From Hyalella azteca (Eukaryota > Arthropoda > Malacostraca > Amphipoda > Hyalellidae), in the NCBI RefSeq assembly GCF_000764305.2, contig NW_025934831.1, positions 1 through 64,000 of the forward strand: a stretch of 64,000 bases of DNA, read 5' to 3'. The stretch's first letter is position 1. Each line of letters starts with the position of its first letter. Below the pieces are notes generated by a model that saw only the letters and a list, made by a program, of their open reading frames with translations, ran no database searches and was not told the DNA's origin. This document shows positions 12,901 to 25,906 of this stretch, in pieces. The position numbers and the translations under genes are program-made.

Positions 12901-13635
12901 TCTCTGGATATTATCAAGCTCAGGCCGATTGGCTTTTCAAATACAATAAACAACTGTTTTAATAAGTTTTCAATTAAAAATTTGAACATTTTTTCAGTAC
13001 ATTCTCAAGCTCATGTATTCTGTAAGTCGAATGTTTCGCCACGTTTTAATCTGAAAATCATTGATTAGGCAACTGAATCACTTTTGATATCAAACTTAAC
13101 TTAGCAGAATTCAGCAGAAATGGAAATTCAAATTTGGTGCTGGAATTCAGCTCTGCTCAGCGTAACTACTTGTGTTGTCACTGACACTCGCCACTGAATA
13201 CAAATCTGTTATTGAATCCTGGAAAGAAGAAAATCAATATTAAACATTTCTCTACGCTCTAACTTGGTAATTAGATTTGGAATAATTGAATTATAAACTT
13301 AAAATAAACGGAATATATTCGCAAACCGCAGTTAATAAAAATTTGTTTCTCTGTTATCAATTTGTTCGCATGTGACATTATTGAAATGATGGCACCGTGA
13401 CATAATAGGCGAAATCCTCCGTTACTTTCGCAAAATTGATCAATAAAACTGTTGGCGTTATTAAGAATTATTAACAAAAATTTCCCTTGTCTGAAAATAA
13501 TTTCATATGAGTATTTCATCAGATTGAACGTCGCTGAATTAGTATATATATTACCATATAAAAAATCCATTCACCGAGATTTCAAGAAAATGTTCAAGAA
13601 TCAAGATATTGAATTCCAAAAATATATATATATGT

Positions 13636-13772
13636 ATAACTCAGCACTCCCTGCAGTGAGTAACAGAGAGCGCATTTCCTCGTCGACAAAAACGTGAAGT
13701 CATGGACGGACGGACGGACGGACGGATATGGCAAGCACAATAGTGCATTTATTCCATAAATGAGAAAATTTG
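13636..13772. repeat. Dispersed repeat with GGAC microsatellite, copy 2
   Basis: Second copy of the 3885-4040 repeat, same orientation, different flanks. 13773-14739 holds nothing recognised. Confidence 0.7.
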
Positions 13773-14739
13773 CTAAAAATGATGCGGCGCCAAAGAGCAT
13801 TTGACTAACTCCACGACCTCGTTAGGAATTATCACGGCCATAAGCTCCCTTTACTTCCTTCAGACAAATATCTAATTCTTTTGACTTTCTGTAAATGTGG
13901 AAGTTTGTCCATTTTTACGTTCACCTGGAAATATTTTCATTTGAATGGCCTTTCAGATATCTGTGCGCTCAGTAATTTATAGTGTGCTACAAAAACCTAC
14001 CTAATTTAAAATAATCAAGACCGTATAACTATAACAGGTTCGTTGCCAGATTAGTAACTTTGTGAGAGTCTATAAAACTTTTTGATTTGTTTATCTAAAA
14101 ACATTTAATTTTAGATATATATCTTCAGCCTTCACAAATCGAATTTATTCAAATCGATTCAAAGAAATCGTTAACATTTCTCTCTTTGGTAATGGCTGAA
14201 CCCTTCTGTATTCTTCGGATCAAAATAACCCAATTTTCCGCCTCTATGCCCAGATGGCATAAGGCGTATATCGGAAATGAAGACAACAGGTGGGTTAAAT
14301 ATCAGGCTTCATCAATTTTCCTTCTTAATAAAACTAACGAAAAAAACGTAAACTATTGAGTGTAGCAACCTGAGGACGTTTGTACGCAACAGAGAACATT
14401 TTAAAGTTGTCGTACGTGGCGGCAACCATCAGTGCAAGTCATTTTGCGCTCACTAGAACGTATCCTTTTAGGGAAGTAGGCGCGTGACAATATTGCTCCG
14501 GTTACTCGTGTCAGGCGGTAGAGGGTTAAGGCAAATATTCAATTATATTCAAATTCGGTGGGCATCAGACGCATGGAGCAATCGGTACCTCGAACTGATG
14601 GAATTCCATGAGCGATACGGAAAAACCTAAACCTTGAAGAACGCATTTTAAATTGCAAGAAAAAACGCCTATGTCAAACTCATATCTTCCACTTTTCTCA
14701 TAATATCAAGTAATTTCTCATATAAATGAACAATATTCC

Positions 14740-14859
14740 AGGAATTTAAAAGCAAAGAAAACAGCCATAATATTAACCATTTCTTAATTAAGAACGAAAA
14801 CGTTTTCATTCTTAAGAAATGGTTAATATTCTGGCTGTTTTCTTTGCTTTTAAATTCCT
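14740..14859. repeat. Long near-perfect inverted repeat
   Basis: Arms of ~48 bp beginning AGGAATTTAAAAGCAAAGAA, with a short loop that itself contains AACGTTTTC-type symmetry. Could be a fold-back MITE. Confidence 0.65.
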
Positions 14860-15282
14860 GATTAACTTGCGATTTAAGCAATCTAGTAATTTTATTAACA
14901 ATATTTTATATTTAGCTTACTAATTTAATATAATGCAAAGAAGCTCTCACCTTCTAAACAGAACTGTACGGCCTATGGCAATCTATACGTGATAGCGTGA
15001 CACAATCTAGCCCTAGGCCGCTTCTAATTTCTTCGGAAGATTCCTAAAATTCTCCAACCTATAATTCCGAGCCTAATTCTGATGATTTCTAAGTCGAAGG
15101 CCAATTACAGATTAACTATTTTTATCACTGTAATTTGCTGCAGGCATGGAATACATGTCTAATATGACCAGCTTTATAACCGCTCTGTTCATTTCCCCAA
15201 CAAAAAAAGAACACCTGACGCTTCAATTATGCTTTCCCTACAATACTTACCAATACAAGTAACATTCTTTATATTACATAGT

Positions 15283-15395
15283 TCAATAGTTCATAGTTCA
15301 ATTCATAGTTCAATTCATAGTTCAATTCATAGTTCAATTCATAGTTCAATTCATAGTTCAATTCATAGTTCAATTCATAGTTCAATTCAATTCAA
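15283..15395. repeat. 12-bp satellite AGTTCAATTCAT
   Basis: About nine units. Flanks 14860-15282 and 15396-15924 show nothing recognised. Confidence 0.9.
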
Positions 15396-15924
15396 GTTCA
15401 ATTCAACTTGTGTCGATCACAACGACAATAAATCGATGTCAATTCTCAGTGTTAATCATTCAGTGCGCTGGTGGGCATTAAAACTTTTTATTAATTTACA
15501 AACTTGTCGTTCTCTATTCTAATGTCATTTGTGGTGGCATTAACAATTCAATAATCTAGATTGTGTCTTGAGCGTCTTTAGTTTTAGTTCGTTGTAGAGT
15601 TTCTATTTTTGTATCGCGGAAGCTGTGAAGCGATTCAAAAGAAAATATTAACGAAAGTTTATGAAATAAATAAAGGTCCGAACGACGTAAAAGCAACTAA
15701 AAATTCTAGACAATTTGTATTAGATTTCGAACACTGATTCGTAACATCAACTTTAATTTCCACCAGACCTATTCTATGAACTATCCCGTATTATATGTGT
15801 TGACTGTAACTATTGACGGGAATTACGAGAATAATCACTTATATACAAGTCCAGCCGGGCCTTCAGTGTCATTATCCTTGTATGGTTTAAATATAACTTA
15901 ATTGTATCGTATCACACCTTATAA

Positions 15925-16365
15925 TTCTGCCTGTGAAGTCTTGCATTTTCATTTGTTTTTGTAAAGTTCCTGTTTTTTGTAAAGTTTCCTTCCATTTGTT
16001 CTGTAAATTCAGCCTGTAAAGTCTTGCATTTTCATTTGTTTCTTTAAAGTTTCTGTTTTTGTAAAATTTCCTTCCATTTGTTTCTGTAAATTCTGCCTGT
16101 GAAGTCTTGCATTTTCATTTGTTTCTGTAAAGTTTCTGTTTTTTGTAAAGTTTCCTTCCATTTGTTTCTGTAAATTCTGCTTGTGAAGTCTGGCATTTTC
16201 ATTTGTCTGTAAAGTTTCTGTTTTTGTAAAGTTTCCTTCCATTTGTTTCTGTAAATTCTGCCAGTAAAGTCTTGCATTTTCATTTGTTTTTGTAAAGTTT
16301 CTGTTTTTGTAAAGTTTCTTTCCATTTGTTTCTGTAAATTATGCCTGTGAAGTCTTGCATTTTCA
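15925..16365. repeat. ~84-bp tandem repeat
   Basis: Five units with TGTGAAGTCTTGCATTTTCA and TTTCCTTCCATTTGTTTCTG. Confidence 0.88.
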
Positions 16366-16444
16366 TTTCAATTTCAATTTGTAGCTCTTCGGAATAGTTT
16401 GTAAAAGAATTTAACTCCAACTTAGTGTTCTGATGTGAACGTAA

Positions 16445-17500
16445 CCCTTCAGTTTCTTCTTTAACTAGTAACGAAATGGTAACAGAGACTCTAGAACGCA
16501 ACTTAAAATTTCTGTCTTTTTTATAACTAGTAACGAAATGGTAACAGAGACTCTAGAAAGCAACGAAACACTTCTGACTTTTCTATAACTAGTAACGAAA
16601 TAGAAACAGAGGCTCTAGAAGGCAACTTAAAATTTCTGTCTTTTCTATAACAAGTAACGAAATGGAAACAGAGGCTCCAGAAAGCAACGTAACACTTCTG
16701 TCTCCTCTATAACAAGTAACGAAATGGTAACAGAGACTCTAGAAAGCAACGTAACACTTCTGTCTCCTCTATAACTAGTAACGAAATGGTAACAGAAGCT
16801 CTAGAAAGCAACGTAACGCTCCAGTCTCCTCTATAGCAAGTAGAGGAAATGGTAACAGAGACTCTAGAAAGCCACGTAACACTTCTGTCTCCTCTATCAC
16901 TAGTAACGAAATGGTAACAGAGGCTCCAGAAAGCAACGTAACACTTCTGTCTCCTCTATAACTAGTAACGAAATGGTAACAGAGGCTCTAGAAAGCAACG
17001 TAACACTTGTCTTTTCTATAACTTGTAACGAAATGGTAACAGAGGCTCTAGAAAGCAACTTAAAATTTCTGTCTTTTCTATAACTAGTAACGAAATGGAA
17101 ACAGAGGCTCTAGAAAGCAACGTAACACTTCTGACTTTTCTATAACCAGTAACGAACTGGTAACAGAGGCTCTAGAAAGCAACTTAAAATTTCTGTCTTT
17201 TTTCTAACTAGTAACGAAATGGAAACAGAGACTCTAGAAAGCAACGTTACACTTCTGTCTCCTCTATAACTAGTAACGTGATGGTTACAGAGGCTCTAGA
17301 AATCAATATAACACTTCTGTCTCTATAATTAGTAACGAAACAGTAACAGAGGCTCCAGAAAGCAACGTAACACTTGTCTTTTCTATAACTTGTAACGAAA
17401 TGGTAACAGAGACTCTAGAAAGCAACGTAACGTTCCAGTCTCCTCTATAACTAGCAATGAAATGGTTACGGCGGCTCTAGAAAGCACCGATCGTCTAAGC
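16445..17500. repeat. ~62-bp tandem repeat
   Basis: About 17 diverged units with CTAGTAACGAAATGGTAACA and TCTAGAAAGCAACGTAACAC. A short GACTGACGTGCTAACGTAAA duplication follows at 17620-17712. 17713-18633 has nothing recognised. Confidence 0.88.
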
Positions 17501-18633
17501 ATATCCGTTCGTCACCGTAAGTTGGTTCCTTTTTGATCTCCACGCACTGATTGCCCGCCAAAACGACGTCTGCTGTCACGACCACCGCGCACTGCACCGA
17601 CAACCACCCTCGGCGAGATCTCGACGACGACTGACGTGCTAACGTAAACATTTTCAGGGTAAGATTTCGGCGACGACTGACGTGCTAAGGTAAACATTTT
17701 CAGGGTAAGATTTGTCTTGATAAAGAACGAGCCGTAATTTTTCGGCCTTATTGCCCATGCGGACAAATTTGCCCACTTAGTATAATGATATTCCTTCCCC
17801 AGAAGCTAATTAATAGAGCACTAGGAGAGCTAGTGAGTAACATTTATTTTCTGAAAGAGTAGGAACCTCTCTGAAAAGCTCACGAAGTATTCAATGTAAA
17901 AATACCTGACAAAGTGAGGATCTGTAGCTGATTGGAACAGTTTTTTCTTTAGGTAAATTAGCATTATCTTAAACTAACATTGAAATGAATTGTGTTAAAG
18001 ACTCAAGCACGCTTTCATGCTCTTACCTATAAAGTAATGGTATCAAAGAAGTTACATATTATAAGGTACAATAATAATGGTCGATATAAAACAAACGCAT
18101 TTTATCTGTAAATTTTCGCCTTACGTGTATTAAGCTCAGCTTGCTGGATAAATTACTTGCTTTTTTGAAATTAAGTTAAATTGTCTGAATTAAGATGACA
18201 ACTGTCTCAATGAATGTCTGAATATTTTTACTATGTTAATAATTAATAATGTTGATGATCATGATCATTTGCAGATCAACATTTGATAAAAAGCATTGGA
18301 ATGATAGACTTATAATCTGGTGGTAGCTCGCTCTGATGCCGGCTCAAGACTCTTAAATAAAAATACATTACTTACTGAAATAAACATTACTTATCATTTC
18401 AAATCTTCGGCAGCTGTAGAATGTTCGATTAGACAGTAGACCACTGATAAGTATATACAGGGTGTTTCAGAATTAAGTAACCCTTTTAATTTGTTAATAA
18501 ATAAAAAACTAAGAACGTTATGAAGTTGAAACTTGTTTTATTTAAAAGAAGAACATTTTCATGGTAATATTGTATCATAGTTACGTCATTATCCTGTATA
18601 GCTTGCTAAATTTGTGTTTAATTATCAAGCCTN

Positions 18634-19352
18634 ATGATTTATAACGCTGCAGGTTATAACCTGCCATGCCACCGCTATGATTTATAACGCTGCAGGTTAT
18701 AACCTGCCATGCCACCGCTATGATTTATAACGCTGCAGGTTATAACCTGCCATGCCACCGCTATGATTTATAACGCTGCAGGTTATAACCTGCCATGCCA
18801 CCGCTATGATTTATAACGCTGCAGGTTATAACCTGCCATGCCACCGCTATGATTTATAACGCTGCAGGTTATAACCTGCCATGCCACCGCTATGATTTAT
18901 AACGCTGCAGGTTATAACCTGCCATGCCACCGCTATGATTTATAACGCTGCAGGTTATAACCTGCCATGCCACCGCTATGATTTATAACGCTGCAGGTTA
19001 TAACCTGCCATGCCACCGCTATGATTTATAACGCTGCAGGTTATAACCTGCCATGCCACCGCTATGATTTATAACGCTGCGGGTTATAACCTTTCATGCC
19101 ACCGCTATGATTTATAACGCTGCAGGTTATAACCTGCCATGCCACCGCTATGATTTATAACGCTGCAGGTTATAATCTGTCATGCCACCGCTATGATTTA
19201 TAACGCTACAAGTTATAACCTGTCATGCCACCGCTATGATTTATAACGCTACAGGTTATAACCTGTCATGTCATCGCTATGATTTATAACGCTGCAGGTT
19301 ATAACCGGTCATGTCACCGCTATGATTTATAACGCTGCAGGTTATAACCTGC
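18634..19352. repeat. 43-bp satellite
   Basis: About 17 units containing the palindrome-like GCAGGTTATAACCTGC; begins right after a single N (18633). Early units are identical, late ones diverge. Confidence 0.93.
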
Positions 19353-19565
19353 AATTAGTCACACGGTGTATGACGGAGCGTCACACTCTGTGGTCACGTC
19401 TAAGGTGCGTTGGCTTTTCCGTCGCATCGTGACAGCTGAAACTCTCTGAATTTACCCTTACAATTTGAAATTGTTATGAATTATTAAAAATTGAGTTAAT
19501 CAGTTAATTACTGACATCTTCTTTCAAAATAAAAACAACCAATTACAGACCTAAAAAAGACCGCT

Positions 19566-19980
19566 ACGTATACTTAGGCCGCTACGTGTACTTAGGCCGC
19601 TGTGTGTACTTAGGCCGCTACGTGTATTTAGGCCGCTGCGTGTACATAGGCCGTTATTTGTACTTAGGCCGCTACGTGTACTTAGGCCGCTACGTGTACT
19701 TAGACCGCTTCGTGTACCTCCGCCGCTACGTGTACATAGGCCGTTATGTGGACTTAGGCCGCTACGTGTACTTAGTCCGCTACGAGTGCTTAGGCCACTA
19801 CGTGTACCTAGGCCGCTACGTTTACTTAGGCCGCTACGTGCACTTAGGCTGCTACGTGTACTTAGGCCGCTACGTGTACTTAGGCCGCTACGTGTACTTA
19901 GGCCACTACGTGTACCTAGGCCGCTACGTTTACCTAGGCCGCTGCGAGTACTTAAGCCGCTACGTGTACTTAGGCCGCTA
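19566..19980. repeat. 18-bp satellite
   Basis: About 23 units of TAGGCCGCTACGTGTACT; codes for repeated YLGRYV in a false frame. 19981-20975 has only an AT-rich palindromic patch at 20625-20690. Confidence 0.92.
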
Positions 19981-20975
19981 ACCTTATAAAATGATCATTA
20001 AATTCTTCAAATCGTGCAGGTCAATGAAACAAAGGGAAAGTTACTGCACGCTTTCCTGAAACTCATCACAAATTAAGTACATGAAATAAAGCAATCAAAA
20101 TGATTACAAATATCCATATTTATCAGAATTAAGTGTGGTCAGAAACTGAATATTACTGATTATCACCAAATTAGCGCAGGCTTCGAATAAACCAAACCAA
20201 GTGACAGACCAAATAAACTATAAAATAGCATAGAAACGTAACGTTACTAAGTTGTTTTTCGGCTCTAACCGTAATACTTCTTAACAAAGTCAATAAAAAC
20301 TACTAACAATAATACCGTGGAGCTATAAGGTCTTTTGCGGATCTTTCTTCGAGTCTCAATCTCGTTTCTATATAATTCTTCAATATTATACATAACTAAA
20401 TTCGATTTTAACACAGTGCTTGCATCTTTTGCATTCAGTGCTTGCATTAACACAGTGCTTGCATCTTAAAGACGCTGCATTCTTAAAGCTTGTGCGTGAA
20501 GCGTCTTGTAATAAAGCTATAGTCTAATAATATTATTGGTGACATATATACCAACCCAGTCAAAACAGGTTCGGATCAATCGGTGAGGGCAATGGCCGAT
20601 TTTCGACCACGGCCATAAAGGACTTATAATTATTATTTTAATTATTATATAATAATTATTATTATATTAATTATATTATTTCGACCTTAAAAAGGACACA
20701 GAAAAATTCGGTGGAAATCATTATTGTTGCCGCATCCATTAACTTAATTCTATCAGTGGCTGCTAAACCAATCCTGAACGCATCTTGCATCAATTTTAGC
20801 ATCTATCCATTTTCTTTTTGATAAATTAACTCCAAAAGCTCGTGTTATTTAGTTCTGCACTAATCTGCACCAACCCACCCTAACCTGCGCTGATCTGCAT
20901 TAATGCCCACAGCGCCCTTTGGCTGGGTAGCCGAGGGTTCATCCGACAAGCATGCACACAAAAGCTAAAAATCTG

Positions 20976-21118
20976 GGTCCATACTTTCAAAACTCGCTAA
21001 GTGAACGCAAGTACTTGCGCTCTATTTTCTTGTCTATGATTGGTGGATTTTGCTTGAAAGGTCGTCAATGATTGGCTGATGAATTTACGATTTCTTAACT
21101 TTTTTGAAAGTATAGGCC
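20976..21118 (-). mobile_element. ~144-bp MITE, copy 1
   Basis: Termini of the GGNCCATACTTTC type, flanked by CTG on both sides. Orientation opposite to copy 2, which lies 91 bp away. Confidence 0.8.
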
Positions 21119-21209
21119 CTGACACTGATCTTAATTTTCTGCGCGGACTGAACTTTTTGCGTACGGATAAAGTGATCGTTGTCAATGCTATTCGTACGTA
21201 AAGGACCTG

Positions 21210-21353
21210 GGCCCATACTTTCAAAAAAAGTTAAGAGATCGTAAGTTCATCAGCCAATCATTGACGGTCTTCCAAGCAAAATCCACCAATCATAGACAAG
21301 AAAATAGAGCGTAAGTACTTACGTTCACTTAGCGAGTTTTGAAAGTATGGCCC
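21210..21353 (+). mobile_element. ~144-bp MITE, copy 2
   Basis: Begins GGCCCATACTTTCAAAAAAA and ends GAAAGTATGGCCC. CTG flanks at 21207-21209 and 21354-21356. Confidence 0.82.
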
Positions 21354-21530
21354 CTGGCACCGAGAGATCACGTCAGTGCACAGGAGGTAAATACTAGTGT
21401 ACTTATTGACTGAAATTTACGTTCGAAGTAAATCAGCAGGAACGGGAAGATTTATTTATGCAGTGTATGATTAATCGTGTAAAATGAAGGAGTCCCGGAA
21501 CCATTGCTACCATTGATCCCGTCCTGGGAT

Positions 21531-21606
21531 AAGTTATATATCATGGACTTGGGATAAGTTATATATCATGGTTATATATATATATATCATAGTTATATAT
21601 CATGCT
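21531..21606. repeat. Short AT-rich direct repeats
   Basis: GGATAAGTTATATATCATGG twice, then further GTTATATATCAT copies. 21607-21992 and 22109-23579 hold nothing recognised. Confidence 0.7.
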
Positions 21607-21992
21607 CATTAATTAACACGTAAATTGAGACACGACGCACCGGTGGGTTGCATTGTTTTTTCGGTGCTTCATTAATAAATTTTAAAAATTACGAAAAACG
21701 AAAATTGAAATTTTTGCACCGGAGCCTACAGATTTACCCATGAATATTAAATTACAGCCCTTTTTTTTGTCCGCGGACTAGGCCGTTGACTCGGCGCTGA
21801 GGTGCTTCGGGATGATCTTGTTCACTTGGTCTCATTTTCTTTTAAGAATAATTCATATAGTCCATAATTCATAGTCTAAAATTAATAGTCGATAACAGCT
21901 AATAATAACTCTAGGTCTATCATATTTAATGATTCTTATTTTATTAAACACTTGCGATTTAAAACTTTTTCATTTTTATTTGTTCACTATTG

Positions 21993-22108
21993 AAAAGGCC
22001 GGATCCCTTGTGAGTAAAGTCACGAAAAGTACAAGAATCGGCAACAGGCCATAGGCCTATTTCTTCAGTACCGACACTTCTATTCTATTCTATTCTTATT
22101 CTTATCGA
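21993..22108 (+). mobile_element. CR1-like LINE 3' end fragment
   Basis: Only the last ~100 bp of the element: GGCCGGATCCCTTGTGAG, AATCGGCAACAGGCCATAGG, then ATTCT/CTTATT repeats. Confidence 0.72.
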
Positions 22109-23579
22109 GGAACATATATCCAAAATTCTGATATCCAATGTACTATTGATACTTGGGCTTTCCGTTATATTTTTCTATAACTCGGCATTGCATTCATATA
22201 CAGTTCATATCTTGGTCTTAAACTCTCATTTAATACTAAAATAAATAACCGTTACAGTTAACTGTAGACGTTGAATATACATTTCACAATCGGGACAAAT
22301 ATACATTAGTTATCCAACGAAACTTTGATGTGTGCCTGTCGCAGAAAACTACAACAAGAAAATTGTTTAGGCCGATAAACTAACTAAATCAAGATGGACA
22401 AGCAACTACACACGCATTAGAAGCAACCAAATTTACAATATTCAAAATCGTTCGTTAATGCGATAAAAAACAATTCTGTTAGCTGCAAAAAATTTCAGTT
22501 CGTAATTTTTAAATCGCAGTGAGAAGTCGCTACACTTGTTAATGACTTCATCATGGTCAGACATTTCCCATCCTCTGGTCAATTCATATGAATATATTTT
22601 CGAATTCATAGCCCGGGTATCTATATTTATTACAGTGAAAGTTTGAATGGTTTCACACTGTAAGTGCGTTTATAAATTTAGTTAGAATGACCGTAAGTTA
22701 TTAGCGGTAGTAATATCAGATCATAATTTAATATGTTTGCTTTGATACCAGGACGTTGGTAAGCTGTTGTATATTTAATTCAGTAGACAAACATGACGAT
22801 GGTAAGCTCTTGTCTAATTTATTAATTAAATAAAATAATTTGTTAACGTCGGAATATTGTGAGACGTAGCAAGACCAGTAACCGCTATGCCATTCTGAAT
22901 AAAAACTTCAGTATCTGTACAGCAAAACATCTATTCTTAAAAGAGGTAAATTCTTAAAAATTAAAATTCTTAAATTCTTTTTAAACCACAAGTCAATTTC
23001 AAGCATCACTTGGAGTCGTGGTAATTCAGTCGTTTGAGTCGCAGGAATCATAAAATCAAACTACGATTTATTTTCGCCTCAGATTTGAAGATCACAGCAG
23101 TCAATCTAACACACCTGAACTAAATCAATATTCCTCCATTAATGAGTCAGTTTTGGCTCTTAATGTACAGCGTCCATCAAAGTAAAAATAATCCAAACTT
23201 TTAGCTTTTTCGGAAATTACCTTTACAATTTTAAATATTTCTAGCTGATTCTAGAAAACTCACTTTTCTCACATTATCTTGCATATATAACCGACGAGTC
23301 GTTTGTGTAAATACGTAATTTCTATAACGGTATCTTCATTTATTGTTACTTATAACACTAATTATCAATGTTTCCTGTGTTTCTCCGTGATGCCGTCTTG
23401 ATTATAAAAACATTCAAGTTGCTTGTTATGAGGCGGTCGGCAGGGCTTCTCATGATCTTAGGAGCGTCCACTTATTTATATATACCTATATATACTGAAG
23501 CTGCTCGGTGACTACATTTCCTCTATCGGCCACGACGTGTCAATTATATACGTTATCTTTAATCAAAATACACTGTGAG

Positions 23580-23861
23580 CAGAGGTGGGCAGTAGCGCGC
23601 TACATGTAGCGGCCGCTACATTTTCAGTAGCAGTAGCGGCGCTACATATAAGCAATTGTAGCGGTAGCGGTAGCGTCTGCTACATTTAAGCAATTGTAGC
23701 GGTAGCGGTAGCGCCTGCTACATTTAAGCAATTGTAGCGGTAGCTGTAGCGCCTGCTACATTTAAGCAATTGTAGCGGTAGCGGTAGCGCCCGCTACATT
23801 TAGAGCATGTAGCTGTAGCTGTAGCGGCCGCTACATTTCAAAGTAGCGCTGCCCAGCTCTG
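23580..23861. mobile_element. hAT-like MITE with internal tandem repeats
   Basis: Ends CAGAGGTGGGCAG and CTGCCCAGCTCTG (inverted). Flanking 8-bp target copies ACTGTGAG and ATTGTGAG. The interior is about five ~39-bp units of GTAGCGGTAGCG type. Termini and 8-bp duplication fit hAT. Confidence 0.75.
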
Positions 23862-24082
23862 ATTGTGAGATGTACAATAAACCACAAATACTAATTAAAT
23901 GGCCTAAAACACGAAACAAGTACATTCATTATTCAAGAACCTTACTATAGCAGTTCGTACACTACCTGTAAAGATCGCTAATTTAGGCTGAATAGTAGGA
24001 CCTCAACATACCAAAGGTTAGGGAGAGGATGGTCACTCGCGACTGGTTTATTATTTGCAGATACAGAGCACGAGGTGAACTG

Positions 24083-24228
24083 GGCCAATACTTTAAAAAA
24101 AAAAGTTAAGAGATCGTAAGTTCATCAGCCAATCATTGACGGCCTTTCAAGCAAAATCCACCAATCATAGACAAGAAAATAGAGCGTAAGTACTTACGTT
24201 CACTTAGCGAGTTTTGAAAGTATGGCCC
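24083..24228 (+). mobile_element. ~144-bp MITE, copy 3
   Basis: Full length, CTG on both sides. Confidence 0.8.
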
Positions 24229-24584
24229 CTGGTGATTGTAGTAATTTCAAGTGACAAACATAGCATCTAAAATCAACTATTTCTTAACTTGATGGATTGC
24301 AGTAAGCGGGATTGTTAGTCTCGCGTTGCAGATTTAATTAGTACATCATTGTTAGGTTCGTTTGTTCTTGGTAAAATGTTTTCATATACATACTGATTCA
24401 AAAAATTTCGTGATATACATGAACTGCTTGCCTGCAGATTTGCTTGCCTACAGAAGTCATTCAAACATTTAAATGATATAGTGATAATTGCACTTAATTC
24501 GAAATTTAGAGCAATATTCATAATCGGCTGTCATGCGTCACTATAAGCGCGTATTGCTGAACTAAATTGCTGAGCGTCAAGAAC

Positions 24585-24652
24585 ATGAGGAACATTGTTC
24601 TTCATTGTTCAAGAACAATGTTCTTTGTCAAGAACATTGTTCTTGACAAGCG
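24585..24652. repeat. Nested palindromes
   Basis: AAGAACAATGTTCTT and GTCAAGAACATTGTTCTTGAC overlap. 24653-25656 and 25907-26989 show no gene or element I recognise. Confidence 0.7.
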
Positions 24653-25656
24653 CCATGAACACGCGTGAATAAAGCGTTGGTGATTCTATTTAATAATATA
24701 AAAGTGAACGCAACTGGTGGGAATTATAGAGGGGGTTGAGAGAGGTTAAGAAAGAAATTAAAAGTCGTATATTCCTTGACTACAAACCGGGGACAAAATA
24801 ATGAGGGAGCGAATCTATTTGAATCGGCATCGTGCATCGCGGAGGTTTGCCTAGAGCCCTAGACAAACTTGAAACTATAACTATAGAAGAACTGCGTCTT
24901 CTAGGTAGGCTAAACTGCGAGCGACGTCGACCGGAATAAAGGCCTAAAATTTCCTGCAAATGTTGTTCTTATGTTGCAACCGATCTGCAGTTAGCTCTGC
25001 AGACATCGATGAAGGTCACGGCCGTTTGCCCCAGGGTCTATAGTTGACGTTCGCGTAAAAGTACAACTACAATTTCTGAATAAAAATATCAGCAAGTAAG
25101 ACTTAGCCGAGCGGCAACATGAGAGGCGTTCAGCGATTATTAACCTGGCAATCAGTGAACATTCAACTAAGGAACAATAATTATCTTTAGGGAGGTCGAT
25201 CACGGTCAGCTGCAGCAGCAGCAGCAACTGCGGGACGGCTTAATATAAAGGCACCGGTGGAGGTGGGAGTGCCGGTGACACAACCATTCTGAAGTATGGC
25301 TCTTATAAAGTCTCTGGCTATTTCGACATTCAGGCATCGTTCGAAGGCTAAATGTCACCTGCAGCACAGCTACTTGAAACAATACTGCTCTACGGACGAC
25401 AGAATAACAAGCTCGATAGAGATCAACTCGATGCGCCAGTCGTGCCGGGACAGCACCACGGATCATGGCTGTTGGTAAAGTGAAGGGATAGCTATTCAAC
25501 TTGAAATTCGTTGAGATTAGCTTCTTCTGTAACCGAGATTTGATTCCTTTTAGGAGGTGTGCCTGGTCCCCATTTTGATACAAAATTTATCAGTGTTGCA
25601 TTGTAAACTCTTCTTTGTACAATTTTATCACGGCTTCTGCGGACGAGAGCTCACTT

Positions 25657-25906
25657 TTAATAATGATAATAGCGGTTTCAGCGTTTATTAGGCCGTAGGC
25701 CTGTCGCCGATTCTTAACATCGCAGAACATTCACAGCTTGTTGCGGTCTCGCACTCGAACTCACTGCTACAATTCTGCTGTGCTTAACCGCCCGGCCTCC
25801 TCGCCGATTCTGACCAGAAACTGGCGCACAGAGCTGGGATCGAACCCGCGCCTCTCTGTGCCAATCCTGGTACTCTGTGAACTTTAACCACTGTGCCACC
25901 CTGCCA
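25657..25906 (-). mobile_element. tRNA-derived SINE, second copy
   Basis: Full-length reverse-strand copy of the SINE at 59919, with A box TGGCACAGTGG and the same B box. The tail is a short TTATTATCATTATT stretch. No clear target duplication recognised. Confidence 0.82.

Noticed and set aside
18461..18500. Transposon end CAGGGTGTTTCAGAATTAAG
   Set aside because: No matching inverted end or target duplication could be found nearby.
18634..19352. CRISPR array
   Set aside because: Units are contiguous with no variable spacers; eukaryotic satellite.
19586..19989. 131-codon frame rich in YLGRYV
   Set aside because: Pure 18-bp satellite translation.
25206..25583. 125-codon minus-strand frame in a locally GC-richer stretch
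   Set aside because: No domain, splice context or paralogue seen; could be an unknown element but not supportable.
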